From positions 1-43,096 of the forward strand of contig JBGVIT010000037.1 of assembly GCA_045128915.1 (NCBI GenBank): a DNA stretch of 43,096 nucleotides, written 5' to 3'. The notes under the pieces were generated by a model. It saw nothing but the letters and a program-made list of their open reading frames with translations. It was not told the origin of the DNA and did no database searches. Positions 31,868-40,454 of the stretch are shown here, one piece after another. Position 1 is the first letter of the stretch, and each line of letters starts with the position of its first letter. The DNA is from RGIG9115 sp045128915 (GTDB lineage Bacteria; Bacillota; Clostridia; UBA1381). The position numbers and the translations under genes are program-made.

Positions 31868-32805
31868 TTAAGGTATGTAGTTTGTTCAGCGGAATAGGTG
31901 GAATTGATCTCGGCTTTAAACAAGCTGGGTTTGAAATCGTGTGGGCAAATGAGTTTGATAAAGACGCTGCAACTACATATCGTCACAACTTTGGCGCGGA
32001 TTATTTGGTCGAAAAAGATATTCGAAAAGTAGATGTTTCCGAAATTCCTGACTTTGATGTATTGGTTGCAGGATTTCCTTGTCAGCCGTTCTCCATAATG
32101 GGATTCAGAAAAGGATTTAACGATCCTCGTGGCAATCTTTTCTTTGAGATAGCACGCATTGCAGAAGCAAAACAACCCAAAGTTATATTCCTGGAGAATG
32201 TAGCTAATCTGTTGGAACACGATGATGGAAGGTCGTTTTTGACTGTTTACAATGCATTGGCCCCTCAGGGATATGGATTCAGATATCAACTTATGGATTC
32301 AATCGAATATGGAAATGTACCGCAACACAGGACAAGAATATTTATAGTTGCGTTTAAGGATGAAGAAGCTTGTGAAAGGTTTTCATTTCCCGAAAAGATT
32401 GATTTAACTGTAAAATTGAATGATATTTTAAAACGGGATGTAAAACACGACAGTTGCTATTACTACACGGACAATAGTTTTTATTATGATGATTTAAAGC
32501 GAATCGTAACCGATAAAAGAGCTCTGTATAAAATCTATGATTCAGGAGTTTCAAGGAAAGCACATTATATTTGTCCGACACTCACGGCTAATATGGGTAC
32601 ATATCCTGATAGAGTACCTATTGTTTTAGATGATTATGGAATTCGTAAGATAACACCGTATGAGTGCCTTGCATTGCAAGGCTATCCGGATGGTTTCAAA
32701 TTTTCTGGTATTCCTATGATGAGCGCCTATAAGCAGTGTGGTAACAGCGTGGTTGTGCCTGTTATAAGAAGAATTGCGGAAAAAATCAAGGAAGTAATCA
32801 GGTGA
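31864..32805 (+). CDS. DNA (cytosine-5) methyltransferase 3 (Dcm-like)
   Basis: A 313-aa, compact C5 methyltransferase of a different branch from the first two: motif I CSLFSGIGGIDLGF (5-18), motif IV GFPCQPFS with catalytic Cys73, motif VI LENVANL, motif VIII EYGNVPQHRTR, motif X QCGNSVVVPVIRRIA. It is directly coupled to the LlaJI-type nuclease gene by a 4-base overlap. The following gene is a Vsr endonuclease, which repairs T-G mismatches arising at Dcm-type methylated cytosines, so this enzyme probably methylates the internal cytosine of a Dcm-like site. That pairing is inference from gene order. Confidence 0.95.
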   Translation: MIKVCSLFSGIGGIDLGFKQAGFEIVWANEFDKDAATTYRHNFGADYLVEKDIRKVDVSEIPDFDVLVAGFPCQPFSIMGFRKGFNDPRGNLFFEIARIAEAKQPKVIFLENVANLLEHDDGRSFLTVYNALAPQGYGFRYQLMDSIEYGNVPQHRTRIFIVAFKDEEACERFSFPEKIDLTVKLNDILKRDVKHDSCYYYTDNSFYYDDLKRIVTDKRALYKIYDSGVSRKAHYICPTLTANMGTYPDRVPIVLDDYGIRKITPYECLALQGYPDGFKFSGIPMMSAYKQCGNSVVVPVIRRIAEKIKEVIR

Positions 32806-32809
32806 AATC

Positions 32810-33226
32810 ATGGATGTTCATAGCAAAGAAACAAGAAGCTATAATATGTCAAGAATTAAAAGCAAAAACACGAAACCAGAAGAACTTGTTAGAAAATTTT
32901 TGTTTTCTAAAGGTTTGAGATATAGAAAAAACGACAAGCGTCTTCCCGGGCATCCCGATATAGTGTTACCAAAATATAAAACCGTAATTCTTGTTAATGG
33001 TTGTTTTTGGCATGGGCATGAAGGGTGTAAATACTTTGTTTGGCCGAAATCAAATGAAGAATTTTGGAGAAAGAAAATAGGTTCAAATATAGAGCGTGAT
33101 GAAAAGAATATTAATATGCTCAAGCAGTTGGGATGGAAGGTCCTGGTTGTGTGGGAATGTGAACTGAAAAATTATCAAAAAGAAACATTAAACAATGTTT
33201 TAATAAAGCTAAATTGTAATCAATAA
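32810..33226 (+). CDS. vsr: Very short patch repair endonuclease (Vsr)
   Basis: A T-G mismatch-specific nicking endonuclease of 138 aa. The Vsr pattern is clear: SRIKSKNTKPE at the start, RLPGHPDIVLPKYK with catalytic Asp50, CFWHGHEGCKYF (66-76 with metal-linked His) and RDEKNINMLKQLGWKVLVVWECEL. It follows the Dcm-like methyltransferase after 4 bases, the standard partner arrangement, and corrects deamination of methylated cytosine. ATG 32810 is supported by position, since the upstream gene ends 32805 and AGGTG lies inside it. Confidence 0.97.
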   Translation: MDVHSKETRSYNMSRIKSKNTKPEELVRKFLFSKGLRYRKNDKRLPGHPDIVLPKYKTVILVNGCFWHGHEGCKYFVWPKSNEEFWRKKIGSNIERDEKNINMLKQLGWKVLVVWECELKNYQKETLNNVLIKLNCNQ

Positions 33227-33260
33227 TATTACTTGTTAATTGCACTTGGAGGGAACTCGA

Positions 33261-33536
33261 ATGGATTTAGTCAGAACATTAAATAGTGTAGGTAAGTCTA
33301 CTTTTGTTAAATACTAGTACAATTTTAAAAATGAGAGCCGTGATGCGTGCATACTTGCATTTGAAGAAGATTATACAGATAATGCAAAAAGCACAAGAGT
33401 CGGACATGCTCAGAGAATTTTTAGAGAAAGCAAAAATATAGAGGCTCTTGAAATCATTATTGCTTCTAACAGAGTAGATGAAGATACTCTGAAAAGAGCA
33501 AAAGAAATTTTGTCAAGAGAAAAATCGCAAAAATGA
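33261..33536 (+). pseudogene. Small gene broken by an in-frame TAG
   Basis: From ATG 33261, with GGAGGG six bases upstream, a frame reads MDLVRTLNSVGKSTFVKY, then TAG (33315-33317), then continues without further stops as YNFKNESRDACILAFEED and on to TGA at 33534-33536 (92 codons in all). The continuous, high-quality frame on both sides of one stop indicates a conserved gene with a single nonsense mutation, or a sequence error. TAG ends many other genes here (for example 23709, 28239, 40261), so general TAG recoding is unlikely. The second part is Glu/Lys-rich with alternating helices. It lies 20 bases before the 653-aa gene and 34 bases after vsr. The family is unknown to me. Confidence 0.75.
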
Positions 33537-33556
33537 ATTGTATGGAGGAATCACGG

Positions 33557-35518
33557 ATGACCGAAATCGAAAAGATAAAAAAATTAGAATCACTTCCATG
33601 GCAAGCGCTTTTTGATTTAGCAATAAAAAAAGAAATTGATGAATCACAGATTAAAGGTAAAGAAAAAAGCGTAATTATTTCCAAGTTGCTTATTGGAGAT
33701 TCGCTTTCTGATAATGAAATTGATAATCTCGTAAATGATTATATTTATGGAGACAGGGTTTCTTTTACCCTTTGGAATTTTGAACAGAAACTGCAGAAAG
33801 AACAATATGATATATTATATAGCTTGGAAGGCAATGAAGAAGCTTTTTTACATGTTTCGGGGTTTAGAGGATTATCCATACTTTCCACAAAAGATTGTGG
33901 AGATAGAATAGAGATTCTTTATGTATACAGTAAAGAATATAATTTTATCAATGAGGATGGCAAAAATGACAGTGTATGGGAGCAGCATCGTGGATGTTTA
34001 TGGGTTGGAGTCTCTGCTTCTTATTTGGCATGTATTAGCAAACATGATAAAATGACAAATTGCATTGTAAGATACATAGTATCAAAAATAAGGATACCCC
34101 TTACTCAAATTAAACCACCTAAATCTGCCATAGAACGTTGTATTAATCAAATAGCAAGAAGTAAAATTGTATTACAAGGAACTAACGGAGAAAAAACAGT
34201 AGTTTCGCGCTCGGAAGGGCTCACTGATGCCCAATTGGAAGAAATACAGCGAATTCAAGAAGGAAGATTTGATACATCTGGGAGTTACATCGCTGAGATT
34301 GCAGAAGATGCTCAGGCAACTATTAAATATAATGTAAAAAAGGGAAGCATTGGTATTTTAAAGCATCTTTCGGCACCTGTTCTTTTTGCGTGGTCTCAAT
34401 CAGCAATATCAATAATATTGGAGGAAATAGAAAATTTAAAAGGAAGGCCCGCAAAAGAAATTTTCAAAGAGTTAGGATTAGAAATCAAGTGGTCATATTT
34501 ATCAGGTAATGAAAAAGAACAGGCAGAGTGGTTTTTATCACAAGCAATTGCATGTTTAGGTTCAAATGAAGAAAGAACATATGTAATTCCAAATAGCGTA
34601 AAAAGTATACTTTTGGACGAGAAACTTTTTACTATTATACCAAGAATATATTGTGAACAGTGTTCAAGTTATGAAACACCTTGTTGTACCGAATGCGGAA
34701 AACCCTTAAAATCTACTTCTTACGGACAGTTATATTGCTCATGTGGTGCGCCAGTGCAACTTCAATGTTCAGAAGGTCATAAATATTGCAGAACAGAAAA
34801 TTGGTTTATTCCAACATCAAAAATGTATAATATGTTAAATCAAAACATTCAATGTGTGTTCAAGCAGGATTCTCCAAGTCTGATAATGTGTGTTATGGGA
34901 GATTGTCTGCATATTGCACATTCAAATTCAGTTAATACAGATGGCGTTGAACTTCACTTTGATGAAATCAAATACTTTTTAAATCTTCCAGAACCTACCG
35001 CTGATGCACGTGAATTTGCAGTTAAATTAGGTGAAAAATGCGATGGGACATGCACGAATGCGAAGGTATGTAAATGTCTAAGTGATGGTTCTATGGTTTG
35101 TTTGCCAAAGATTTTCTATACTATAATACCTGGATTTCGTCCTCAACCTCACAAAGGGTTAGAGTATGGGGATGTGTCTGGTGAAATAAAAACTGAAACT
35201 CATTCTTATGAAATGAAGGGAATTATCAAAAAGAACAGTAAAAATTCTACTCGATCTATAAGAACAGTTGATGAACTTATAAGCACACATCTTTTATCGA
35301 CAGCTAAAGAAGGAGAAGAAATAATACGACAATTTGTCGAGCAGGGACTTGTTGATAACCGTGTTGAAGTTATCGCAGTGATAGTTCCTCAATATATTGA
35401 CAGTTCGTTTAAAGGGACATTGCGTTTCCTTGCAAAACTTGTTGGGAAAAGAGTTTTGTTTGTAGAATTAGATGATATTTCAAGGTTGATCATCAGCAAC
35501 AAAACCATTGAACTATAA
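33557..35518 (+). CDS. 653-aa protein: SAP-like head, cysteine clusters, possible PD-(D/E)xK nuclease
   Basis: Not recognised as a named family. Read in order: an N-terminal helix-extension-helix resembling SAP (LPWQALFDLAIKKEI, residues 13-27, to about 45); a middle region (about 90-310) rich in aromatic and hydrophobic segments; a cysteine cluster at 366-411 (C366, C369, C376, C377, C380, C394, C396, C404, C411) and a second at 495-507; then GDVSGEI (538-544) followed by YEMKG (551-555), which fits a PD-(D/E)xK core of D then E-x-K, and helices ending VKLVGKRVLFVELDD. The start ATG 33557 is 8 bases after GGAGG. It sits in the defence island behind vsr, so a restriction or nuclease role is inferred. 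The EMK motif is short and could be chance. Confidence 0.6.
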   Translation: MTEIEKIKKLESLPWQALFDLAIKKEIDESQIKGKEKSVIISKLLIGDSLSDNEIDNLVNDYIYGDRVSFTLWNFEQKLQKEQYDILYSLEGNEEAFLHVSGFRGLSILSTKDCGDRIEILYVYSKEYNFINEDGKNDSVWEQHRGCLWVGVSASYLACISKHDKMTNCIVRYIVSKIRIPLTQIKPPKSAIERCINQIARSKIVLQGTNGEKTVVSRSEGLTDAQLEEIQRIQEGRFDTSGSYIAEIAEDAQATIKYNVKKGSIGILKHLSAPVLFAWSQSAISIILEEIENLKGRPAKEIFKELGLEIKWSYLSGNEKEQAEWFLSQAIACLGSNEERTYVIPNSVKSILLDEKLFTIIPRIYCEQCSSYETPCCTECGKPLKSTSYGQLYCSCGAPVQLQCSEGHKYCRTENWFIPTSKMYNMLNQNIQCVFKQDSPSLIMCVMGDCLHIAHSNSVNTDGVELHFDEIKYFLNLPEPTADAREFAVKLGEKCDGTCTNAKVCKCLSDGSMVCLPKIFYTIIPGFRPQPHKGLEYGDVSGEIKTETHSYEMKGIIKKNSKNSTRSIRTVDELISTHLLSTAKEGEEIIRQFVEQGLVDNRVEVIAVIVPQYIDSSFKGTLRFLAKLVGKRVLFVELDDISRLIISNKTIEL

Positions 35519-35648
35519 ATTGCTACGGTGCTTTATAATTAAAAATTAAATAGCAACGCGGGTATTTTTAAAATTATAAAGTTGGAAAAGAAAAATGTAA
35601 AAAGGTGCCAAAAATTCTTCTGAACGTTGGCACACAAGGAGAATATCT

Positions 35649-35999
35649 ATGATAAAATTTATTTGTTACCCAAAATGCACAACATGTCAGAAAGCTAAGA
35701 AATGGCTTGATGACAACAAAATAGAATACAAGCTTCGTGATATTAAGGAATATAATCCAAGCTTTGAAGAGTTATCCGCTTGGTATAAAATCAGTGGACT
35801 TCCGTTAAAGAAATTCTTTAACACCTCGGGACTTTTGTATAAGTCAATGGAACTTAAGGACAAGCTTCCTACTATGTCCGAAGAAGAACAGTTAAAACTA
35901 CTCGCTACAGATGGTATGCTTGTAAAACGCCCGCTGCTAATAGGCGAAGACTTTGTCTTAGTTGGTTTCAAGGAAAGTGAATGGAGCGAAAAGTTATGA
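35649..35999 (+). CDS. ArsC/Spx-family thioredoxin-fold protein
   Basis: A 116-aa arsenate-reductase-like protein: KCTTCQKAKKWLDDNKIEY with C10-x-x-C13, PLKKFFNTSG and a C-terminal PLLIGEDFVLVGFKESEW. The family includes arsenate reductase and Spx/YffB; the CxxC and the KRPLL segment make ArsC-like or YffB-like redox activity likely. ACAAGGAG lies before ATG 35649. It overlaps the flavin reductase by 4 bases. It looks like an ordinary chromosomal gene and may mark the edge of the defence island. Confidence 0.9.
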   Translation: MIKFICYPKCTTCQKAKKWLDDNKIEYKLRDIKEYNPSFEELSAWYKISGLPLKKFFNTSGLLYKSMELKDKLPTMSEEEQLKLLATDGMLVKRPLLIGEDFVLVGFKESEWSEKL

Positions 36000-36556
36000 G
36001 AAAAAATTTTGGAGCAAAAGCTATTTTATATCCGATGCCGGTGTTGATTATCGGCACATATGACGAAAATGGTAAGCCTAATGCAATGAATGCTGCATGG
36101 GGTGGTATCAGCGAGGAAACACGGATTTCTATTTGCGTGGATGATGGACACAAGACGGCAAAGAATGTTGTTAATACAGGTGCATTTACCGTTAGTATTG
36201 CAGATGCAGAAAATGTTGTTGCTTGTGATTATGTTGGTATTGTTTCGGGAAATAAAGAACCTGATAAAATAGAAAAAACAGGTTGGCATGTTACAAGGAG
36301 CGAATTTGTAAATGCTCCGCTTTTTGATGAACTGCCTATGGTGCTTGAATGTAAGCTCATTAGCTATGATGAAGAAACCTGCAGGCTTGTAGGTGAAATC
36401 GTTAATATTAGTGCAGATGAAAGAATCCTTGATGAAAACGAAAAAATTGACTTGAATAAATTCAGTCCTATTACATATGATCCGGTGCATCATACGTATT
36501 GTAAAATAGGTAATGTGGTGGGTAAAGCGTTTAGTGATGGATTAAAATTGAAATAA
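35996..36556 (+). CDS. Flavin reductase-domain protein
   Basis: A 186-aa flavoprotein of the flavin reductase-like (FMN-binding split barrel) family: PVLIIGTYDENGKPNAMNAAWGG, then HKTAKNVVNTGAFTVSIAD and PLVLECKLISYDEE-like strands. It should bind FMN and act as an oxidoreductase with an unknown electron partner. The start ATG 35996 is about 9 bases after GGAG and overlaps the ArsC-like stop codon; ATG 35981 lies too close. Paired with ArsC/Spx in other Clostridia, it is probably a redox gene pair unrelated to the neighbouring defence genes. Confidence 0.9.
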   Translation: MRKNFGAKAILYPMPVLIIGTYDENGKPNAMNAAWGGISEETRISICVDDGHKTAKNVVNTGAFTVSIADAENVVACDYVGIVSGNKEPDKIEKTGWHVTRSEFVNAPLFDELPMVLECKLISYDEETCRLVGEIVNISADERILDENEKIDLNKFSPITYDPVHHTYCKIGNVVGKAFSDGLKLK

Positions 36557-36582
36557 TAATATTCGCTATAGAGGTATAAAAA

Positions 36583-37698
36583 ATGAGCAACTTTTTATCG
36601 TTAATAAAAGAATTAGAGCTAAATAAGAGTGCTTTAACCAACAAAAAACAACAAACAAATTATAAGATTAAGTATGTATCTGAGTATATAAGGCAATGGG
36701 CAATCATCAGTAGTGCGAGAGAGGAAATAACCGATATAACCTTTATAGATTGTATGTGTAATGCTGGTATATATTCGGATGGAGATCTATGTACTTCTAT
36801 TGAAGTTTTGTTAATTTTTCAAGAAGTAGCACAAAACCATCCAGATAAAAATTATAATTTGTACTTAAACGATTATGATGAAAACAAAATTAATGTTTTA
36901 AATGCAGTAATAGAAGCACTTGTTAATAACGAAATACAAAATGTTAGAATACATATTGATAATATAGATGTAAATGATTATTTAAAACAATTGAATCTAA
37001 AAACAGGTGTTTTTGGATATGGAAAGTCTGTTGTTTTATATGTTGATCCATATGATTTTGGGACAGTACACATTCCATGTGTACATGAAATATTAAAGAA
37101 TCATTATTGCGAACTAATTTTCAACTTTTTTATTAGTGATTATGTTAGGAACTGGAATAATAATAGAGAGAGAATAAAAGTTTGTCTTGGTGGAATATCT
37201 GTAGATACAAAAGAAGAACTAATTGACTATATAAACTCTCAATTTAAAACTGGATACATTAAACATAGTTTTTCTTATCAATTCAAAATAGTAACTAATA
37301 TCGAACTGTATCAAATAATGTTTTTTACTCCAAGCAAACGTGGGATAGAAGTATTAAAAGATACCTTATGGAAAGTATTTAATGGAGAATTTTTTTACAG
37401 GAACAAAAGAGAAACGCTAGATAATCAATTATCATTAATATCTGAAGAGGATGAAAAACAGTGGTTACTGGAAAGACATTCACGAGAAGCGAAAGATCTT
37501 TTAATGAAGTGCAAAGGCGCTATTTTAAAATATACAGATATCGAAATTCTTTTAATTGAAAAGTCTATGTTAAAAGAGGGACAAATTTTGAAAAATGTAC
37601 TAAAACCTTTAATAGCAGAAGGGAAAATAATTAAACTTAATGAAGTTTCTTCTGCCAGAAATTTCAAAGATGACTCGTACAAAGTAGGTGACTTATGA
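36583..37698 (+). CDS. TcmP-like protein (three-Cys-motif partner)
   Basis: A 371-aa protein of the three-Cys-motif-partner (TcmP) type. Recognisable is the opening block TNKKQQTNYKIKYVSEYIRQW and DITFIDCMCNAGIYSDG, then LYLNDYDENKINVL and YVDPYDFG, which looks like a Rossmann-type methyltransferase-like fold. The function of the family is not known; it is found beside a radical SAM protein with a three-cysteine motif. It overlaps the radical SAM gene by 4 bases. The C-terminal helical part (about 260-371) is distinct. A SAM-dependent activity is a guess from the fold. Confidence 0.8.
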   Translation: MSNFLSLIKELELNKSALTNKKQQTNYKIKYVSEYIRQWAIISSAREEITDITFIDCMCNAGIYSDGDLCTSIEVLLIFQEVAQNHPDKNYNLYLNDYDENKINVLNAVIEALVNNEIQNVRIHIDNIDVNDYLKQLNLKTGVFGYGKSVVLYVDPYDFGTVHIPCVHEILKNHYCELIFNFFISDYVRNWNNNRERIKVCLGGISVDTKEELIDYINSQFKTGYIKHSFSYQFKIVTNIELYQIMFFTPSKRGIEVLKDTLWKVFNGEFFYRNKRETLDNQLSLISEEDEKQWLLERHSREAKDLLMKCKGAILKYTDIEILLIEKSMLKEGQILKNVLKPLIAEGKIIKLNEVSSARNFKDDSYKVGDL

Positions 37699-38459
37699 AA
37701 AGGAAATCTTTAATATACAAAACTGGTGTTGAATACGGGGATTATACTTTGAATCATATTCAAGGTTGTTCTCATGGATGCAAGTATCCTTGCTATGCTT
37801 TTATGATGGCTAAACGCTTTGGTAAGGTAAAAACATATGAGGATTGGATTAATCCTTGTATTGTTGAAAATACTCTTGAATTACTAGAGTACGAACTTCC
37901 GAAATATAAGGATAAAATAAAAATGCTTCATTTATGTTTTACCACAGATCCATTTATGTTCGGCAGAGAAGATATATCTAACTTAAGCTTAGAAATTCTA
38001 AAAAAAGCTAACGACAAAGGGATCAATTGTTCCGTACTAACTAAGGGTGTATTACCAATTGAATTAGCCCAACTTTCAAAAAATAATGAATATGGAATAA
38101 CTGTTGTTTCCTTAGATGAATCTTTCTTGAGTGAGTATGAACCTCATGCGGCTAACATTCAACAGAGAATAGCTTCATTGCGTTCTCTACATGATGCAGG
38201 ATGCAAAACATGGGTAAGTATCGAACCGTATCCCACACCAAACTTTATAGAGCAGAACATTATCGATATTTTAAATGAAATTAGTTTTTGCGATAAAATC
38301 ATATTTGGAAGAATTCATTATAACAAAAAAGTTTCAGAATATAAAGAACATAAGGAATTCTTTAATGAAACAGCACAAAAAGTTATCGCGTTTTGCAAGG
38401 AACACAATATTTCATATCATATAAAAAATGGTACTATAACTGATGAAGTAAAATCATAA
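37695..38459 (+). CDS. Radical SAM protein, SPL-like, CX3CX3C motif
   Basis: Radical SAM enzyme of 254 aa. The iron-sulfur motif is GCSHGCKYPCYAF, with C25, C29 and C33, an unusual CX3CX3C spacing instead of CX3CX2C. The rest (LCFTTDPFM, SVLTKGVLP, GITVVSLDESF, HDAGCKTWVSIEPYPTP) matches the TIM-barrel of photolyase-like radical SAM proteins. It should make a 5'-deoxyadenosyl radical acting on an unknown substrate, perhaps a nucleic-acid lesion or base. ATG 37695 overlaps the TcmP gene. A gap of about 80 bases then follows before the first DUF488 gene. Confidence 0.88.
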   Translation: MKRKSLIYKTGVEYGDYTLNHIQGCSHGCKYPCYAFMMAKRFGKVKTYEDWINPCIVENTLELLEYELPKYKDKIKMLHLCFTTDPFMFGREDISNLSLEILKKANDKGINCSVLTKGVLPIELAQLSKNNEYGITVVSLDESFLSEYEPHAANIQQRIASLRSLHDAGCKTWVSIEPYPTPNFIEQNIIDILNEISFCDKIIFGRIHYNKKVSEYKEHKEFFNETAQKVIAFCKEHNISYHIKNGTITDEVKS

Positions 38460-38539
38460 TATGGGAATACCATTCTTTTGAGATGTTACGATATAAATTG
38501 GAACTTTTATTTAAGTATATATCTAAGGAGGTGACTTTC

Positions 38540-39169
38540 GTGACAAAAGTATTATACACAATAGGTTATTCGTGCTTTAAGATTGAAGAATTTATAAAGG
38601 TTCTCAAAAAATATAGTATTAATTGTGTCATAGATGTAAGGAGCAATCCGAATTCAAAATTTCATACAGATTATAACAAGGATTATCTGGAAGGAGTTTT
38701 GACAAATAATGGCATATACTATAGAAATTATGCCAAAGAATTTGGAGCACGTCAAGAAGATACAAAATACTTTACTGATGGATATTTGGATTTTGATAAA
38801 TTTACCAAATCAGAAATATTTCTTAGCGGAGTAGATAAATTGATAAAAAGTATGGAGAAAAATTACACCTTTGTTTTGATGTGTGCTGAAAAAGATCCTG
38901 CAACTTGCCACAGAAATATAATGATAGCCAAAGAATTCAAAAAAAGAGGTTATCAAGTCAATAACATTTGGGATAATGGTGAAATAGAAACACAGGATGA
39001 TGTCGAAAAAAGGTTGATTAACTGTTATTTCCCAGATAGAAATCAACTTTCACTTTTTGGTGAGCAATTAACGGAAGAGGAAATGATAGAACAGGCATAT
39101 TGCTTTAGAAATAAGGAAATTGGTTTTAAATTTGACGATAAAAAGGAGACATGGGATTTATATGAATAA
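38540..39169 (+). CDS. DUF488-family protein, copy 1
   Basis: A 210-aa DUF488 protein. The family blocks are YTIGYS (6-11), IDVRSNP (31-37), FGARQED, and the cysteine motif CAEKDPATCHR (115-125). The function is not known; the fold resembles nucleotide-binding Rossmann proteins. The GTG start at 38540 follows AAGGAGGTG (38525-38533); longer readings from 38483 lack a ribosome binding site. The C-terminus (QLSLFGEQLTEEEMIEQAYCFRNKEIGFKF) extends beyond the core. It overlaps copy 2 by 8 bases. Two copies in one operon suggest a heteromer. Confidence 0.85.
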   Translation: MTKVLYTIGYSCFKIEEFIKVLKKYSINCVIDVRSNPNSKFHTDYNKDYLEGVLTNNGIYYRNYAKEFGARQEDTKYFTDGYLDFDKFTKSEIFLSGVDKLIKSMEKNYTFVLMCAEKDPATCHRNIMIAKEFKKRGYQVNNIWDNGEIETQDDVEKRLINCYFPDRNQLSLFGEQLTEEEMIEQAYCFRNKEIGFKFDDKKETWDLYE

Positions 39170-39605
39170 TTTATATACTATAGGTTTTACTCAAAAAACA
39201 GCAGAAAAATTTTTTGATCTTTTAAAAGAAAGTAATGTCAAAACTGTATTAGATATAAGATTGAACAATACGTCTCAATTGGCAGGATTTGCAAAATTTC
39301 CAGATTTACAATATTTTCTAAAAAAAATATATGATATTGAATATATACATGACACTAATTTTGCTCCTACAGAATCAACTTTGAAACGATTCAAAAATAA
39401 AGAAATTGATTGGGACGGCTATGTACAAGAGTTTACACATACTATGAATTCACGTAAAATAGAAAATTATATTGCAGAAAACTACACAAATTATGACAAT
39501 ATTTGTCTTTTGTGTAGTGAACCAACAGCTGAAAAATGTCATAGAAGACTAATTGCAGAAATTTTTCAAAATCATTATTCAAATTTAAAAATTAGACATT
39601 TATAA
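39162..39605 (+). CDS. DUF488-family protein, copy 2
   Basis: A shorter DUF488 protein of 147 aa without the C-terminal extension of copy 1. Blocks: YTIGFT (5-10), LDIRLNN (30-36), then LCSEPTAEKCHRRL (117-130), equivalent to the CxE...CHR motif of copy 1. AAAGGAG lies 11 bases before ATG 39162. The two copies are clearly diverged, so they are not a recent duplication. It is 14 bases from the next gene. Function unknown. Confidence 0.85.
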   Translation: MNNLYTIGFTQKTAEKFFDLLKESNVKTVLDIRLNNTSQLAGFAKFPDLQYFLKKIYDIEYIHDTNFAPTESTLKRFKNKEIDWDGYVQEFTHTMNSRKIENYIAENYTNYDNICLLCSEPTAEKCHRRLIAEIFQNHYSNLKIRHL

Positions 39606-39619
39606 TAGGAGAAAGACAT

Positions 39620-40261
39620 ATGACAAAAGATATTATAATTCTTGCAAAAAGCACGAAGCACTACCCAAGTTATTGTATAGCTGGCATAGATGTTAACTCT
39701 GGCGAATGGGTAAGACCTATATCCGATGATCCTGAAAGAGAAGGTGCTGTACCGCCGGATGATGTCGTATACGAAGACGGTAGTGAGGTTAATGTATTAG
39801 ATATTGTTAGAATCAGTTTTATTCAAGCATTCCCATCTAATGCACAACCTGAAAATATTTTATATGATAACACCATATACTGGGAAAAGATAGGAGAAAC
39901 AACAATAGAAGAGGTGGCAATGAATTTTGGACTAGATAATCGAGACTTTATCTTTTCAAATACAAAAAAAGATTTGGTCGAAGATGAGCTTCCCAGGGCC
40001 TCGTTAATGCTTGTGAAAATTCAAAACCCATATATAGTTGTTAAGACTTTTGAAAAGAAAAAAATTCAAATTTGTTTTGATTATAATAATCGTCATTATG
40101 ATTATATTCGTGTAGAAGACACTGACATTGTTGAAGAATACAATCGTTACAATGATGGTACATATTATTTGCCAAATGAACTATATGCTGTTTTTAGCTT
40201 GACGGACAAATATTATATAACAGATAAGTATTATAAAATGCTTGCTAAACTCTTCTTGTAG
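39620..40261 (+). CDS. Dual-OB-like (DuOB) protein closing the radical SAM/DUF488 operon
   Basis: A 213-aa beta-rich protein beginning DIIILAKSTKHYPSYCIAGID and GEWVRPISDD, a pattern I associate with the dual-OB (DuOB) family found with DUF488 proteins. Two OB-like halves are suggested by repeated strands (VLDIVRISFIQAF and MLVKIQNPYIVVKTFEKKK). An OB-fold would bind nucleic acid or a nucleotide ligand. It follows copy 2 by 14 bases with AGGAG before ATG 39620, and is the last gene of the operon. Family name given with moderate certainty. Confidence 0.7.
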   Translation: MTKDIIILAKSTKHYPSYCIAGIDVNSGEWVRPISDDPEREGAVPPDDVVYEDGSEVNVLDIVRISFIQAFPSNAQPENILYDNTIYWEKIGETTIEEVAMNFGLDNRDFIFSNTKKDLVEDELPRASLMLVKIQNPYIVVKTFEKKKIQICFDYNNRHYDYIRVEDTDIVEEYNRYNDGTYYLPNELYAVFSLTDKYYITDKYYKMLAKLFL

Positions 40262-40399
40262 CTATTACTCAAAAACCGCAAAGTATAAAAAAACACTGTA
40301 AAATAAAATATTATACGCAAGGGCATCTGATGAATTATCAATCGCTTTTGTAATTTTTGATTGTGCATGAGAAAATTTAACAAGAATCTAATTCCTTCG

Positions 40400-40428
40400 T
40401 TGACTTCCGTCACTTTCTGTGGTACTGT
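40400..40428 (+). promoter_or_regulatory. Promoter of the DUF6809 gene pair
   Basis: TTGACT at 40400-40405, 17-base spacer, TACTGT at 40423-40428. The leader GTGTTACC...GGTGACAC around the ribosome binding site AAAGGAGGTG forms a near-perfect hairpin that could hide it. Confidence 0.55.
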
Positions 40429-40454
40429 TTGTGTTACCAAAGGAGGTGACACGA

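Noticed and set aside
33315..33317. TAG as a recoded or read-through codon
   Set aside because: Other genes here end normally at TAG, so general recoding is unlikely; nonsense mutation or error is simpler.
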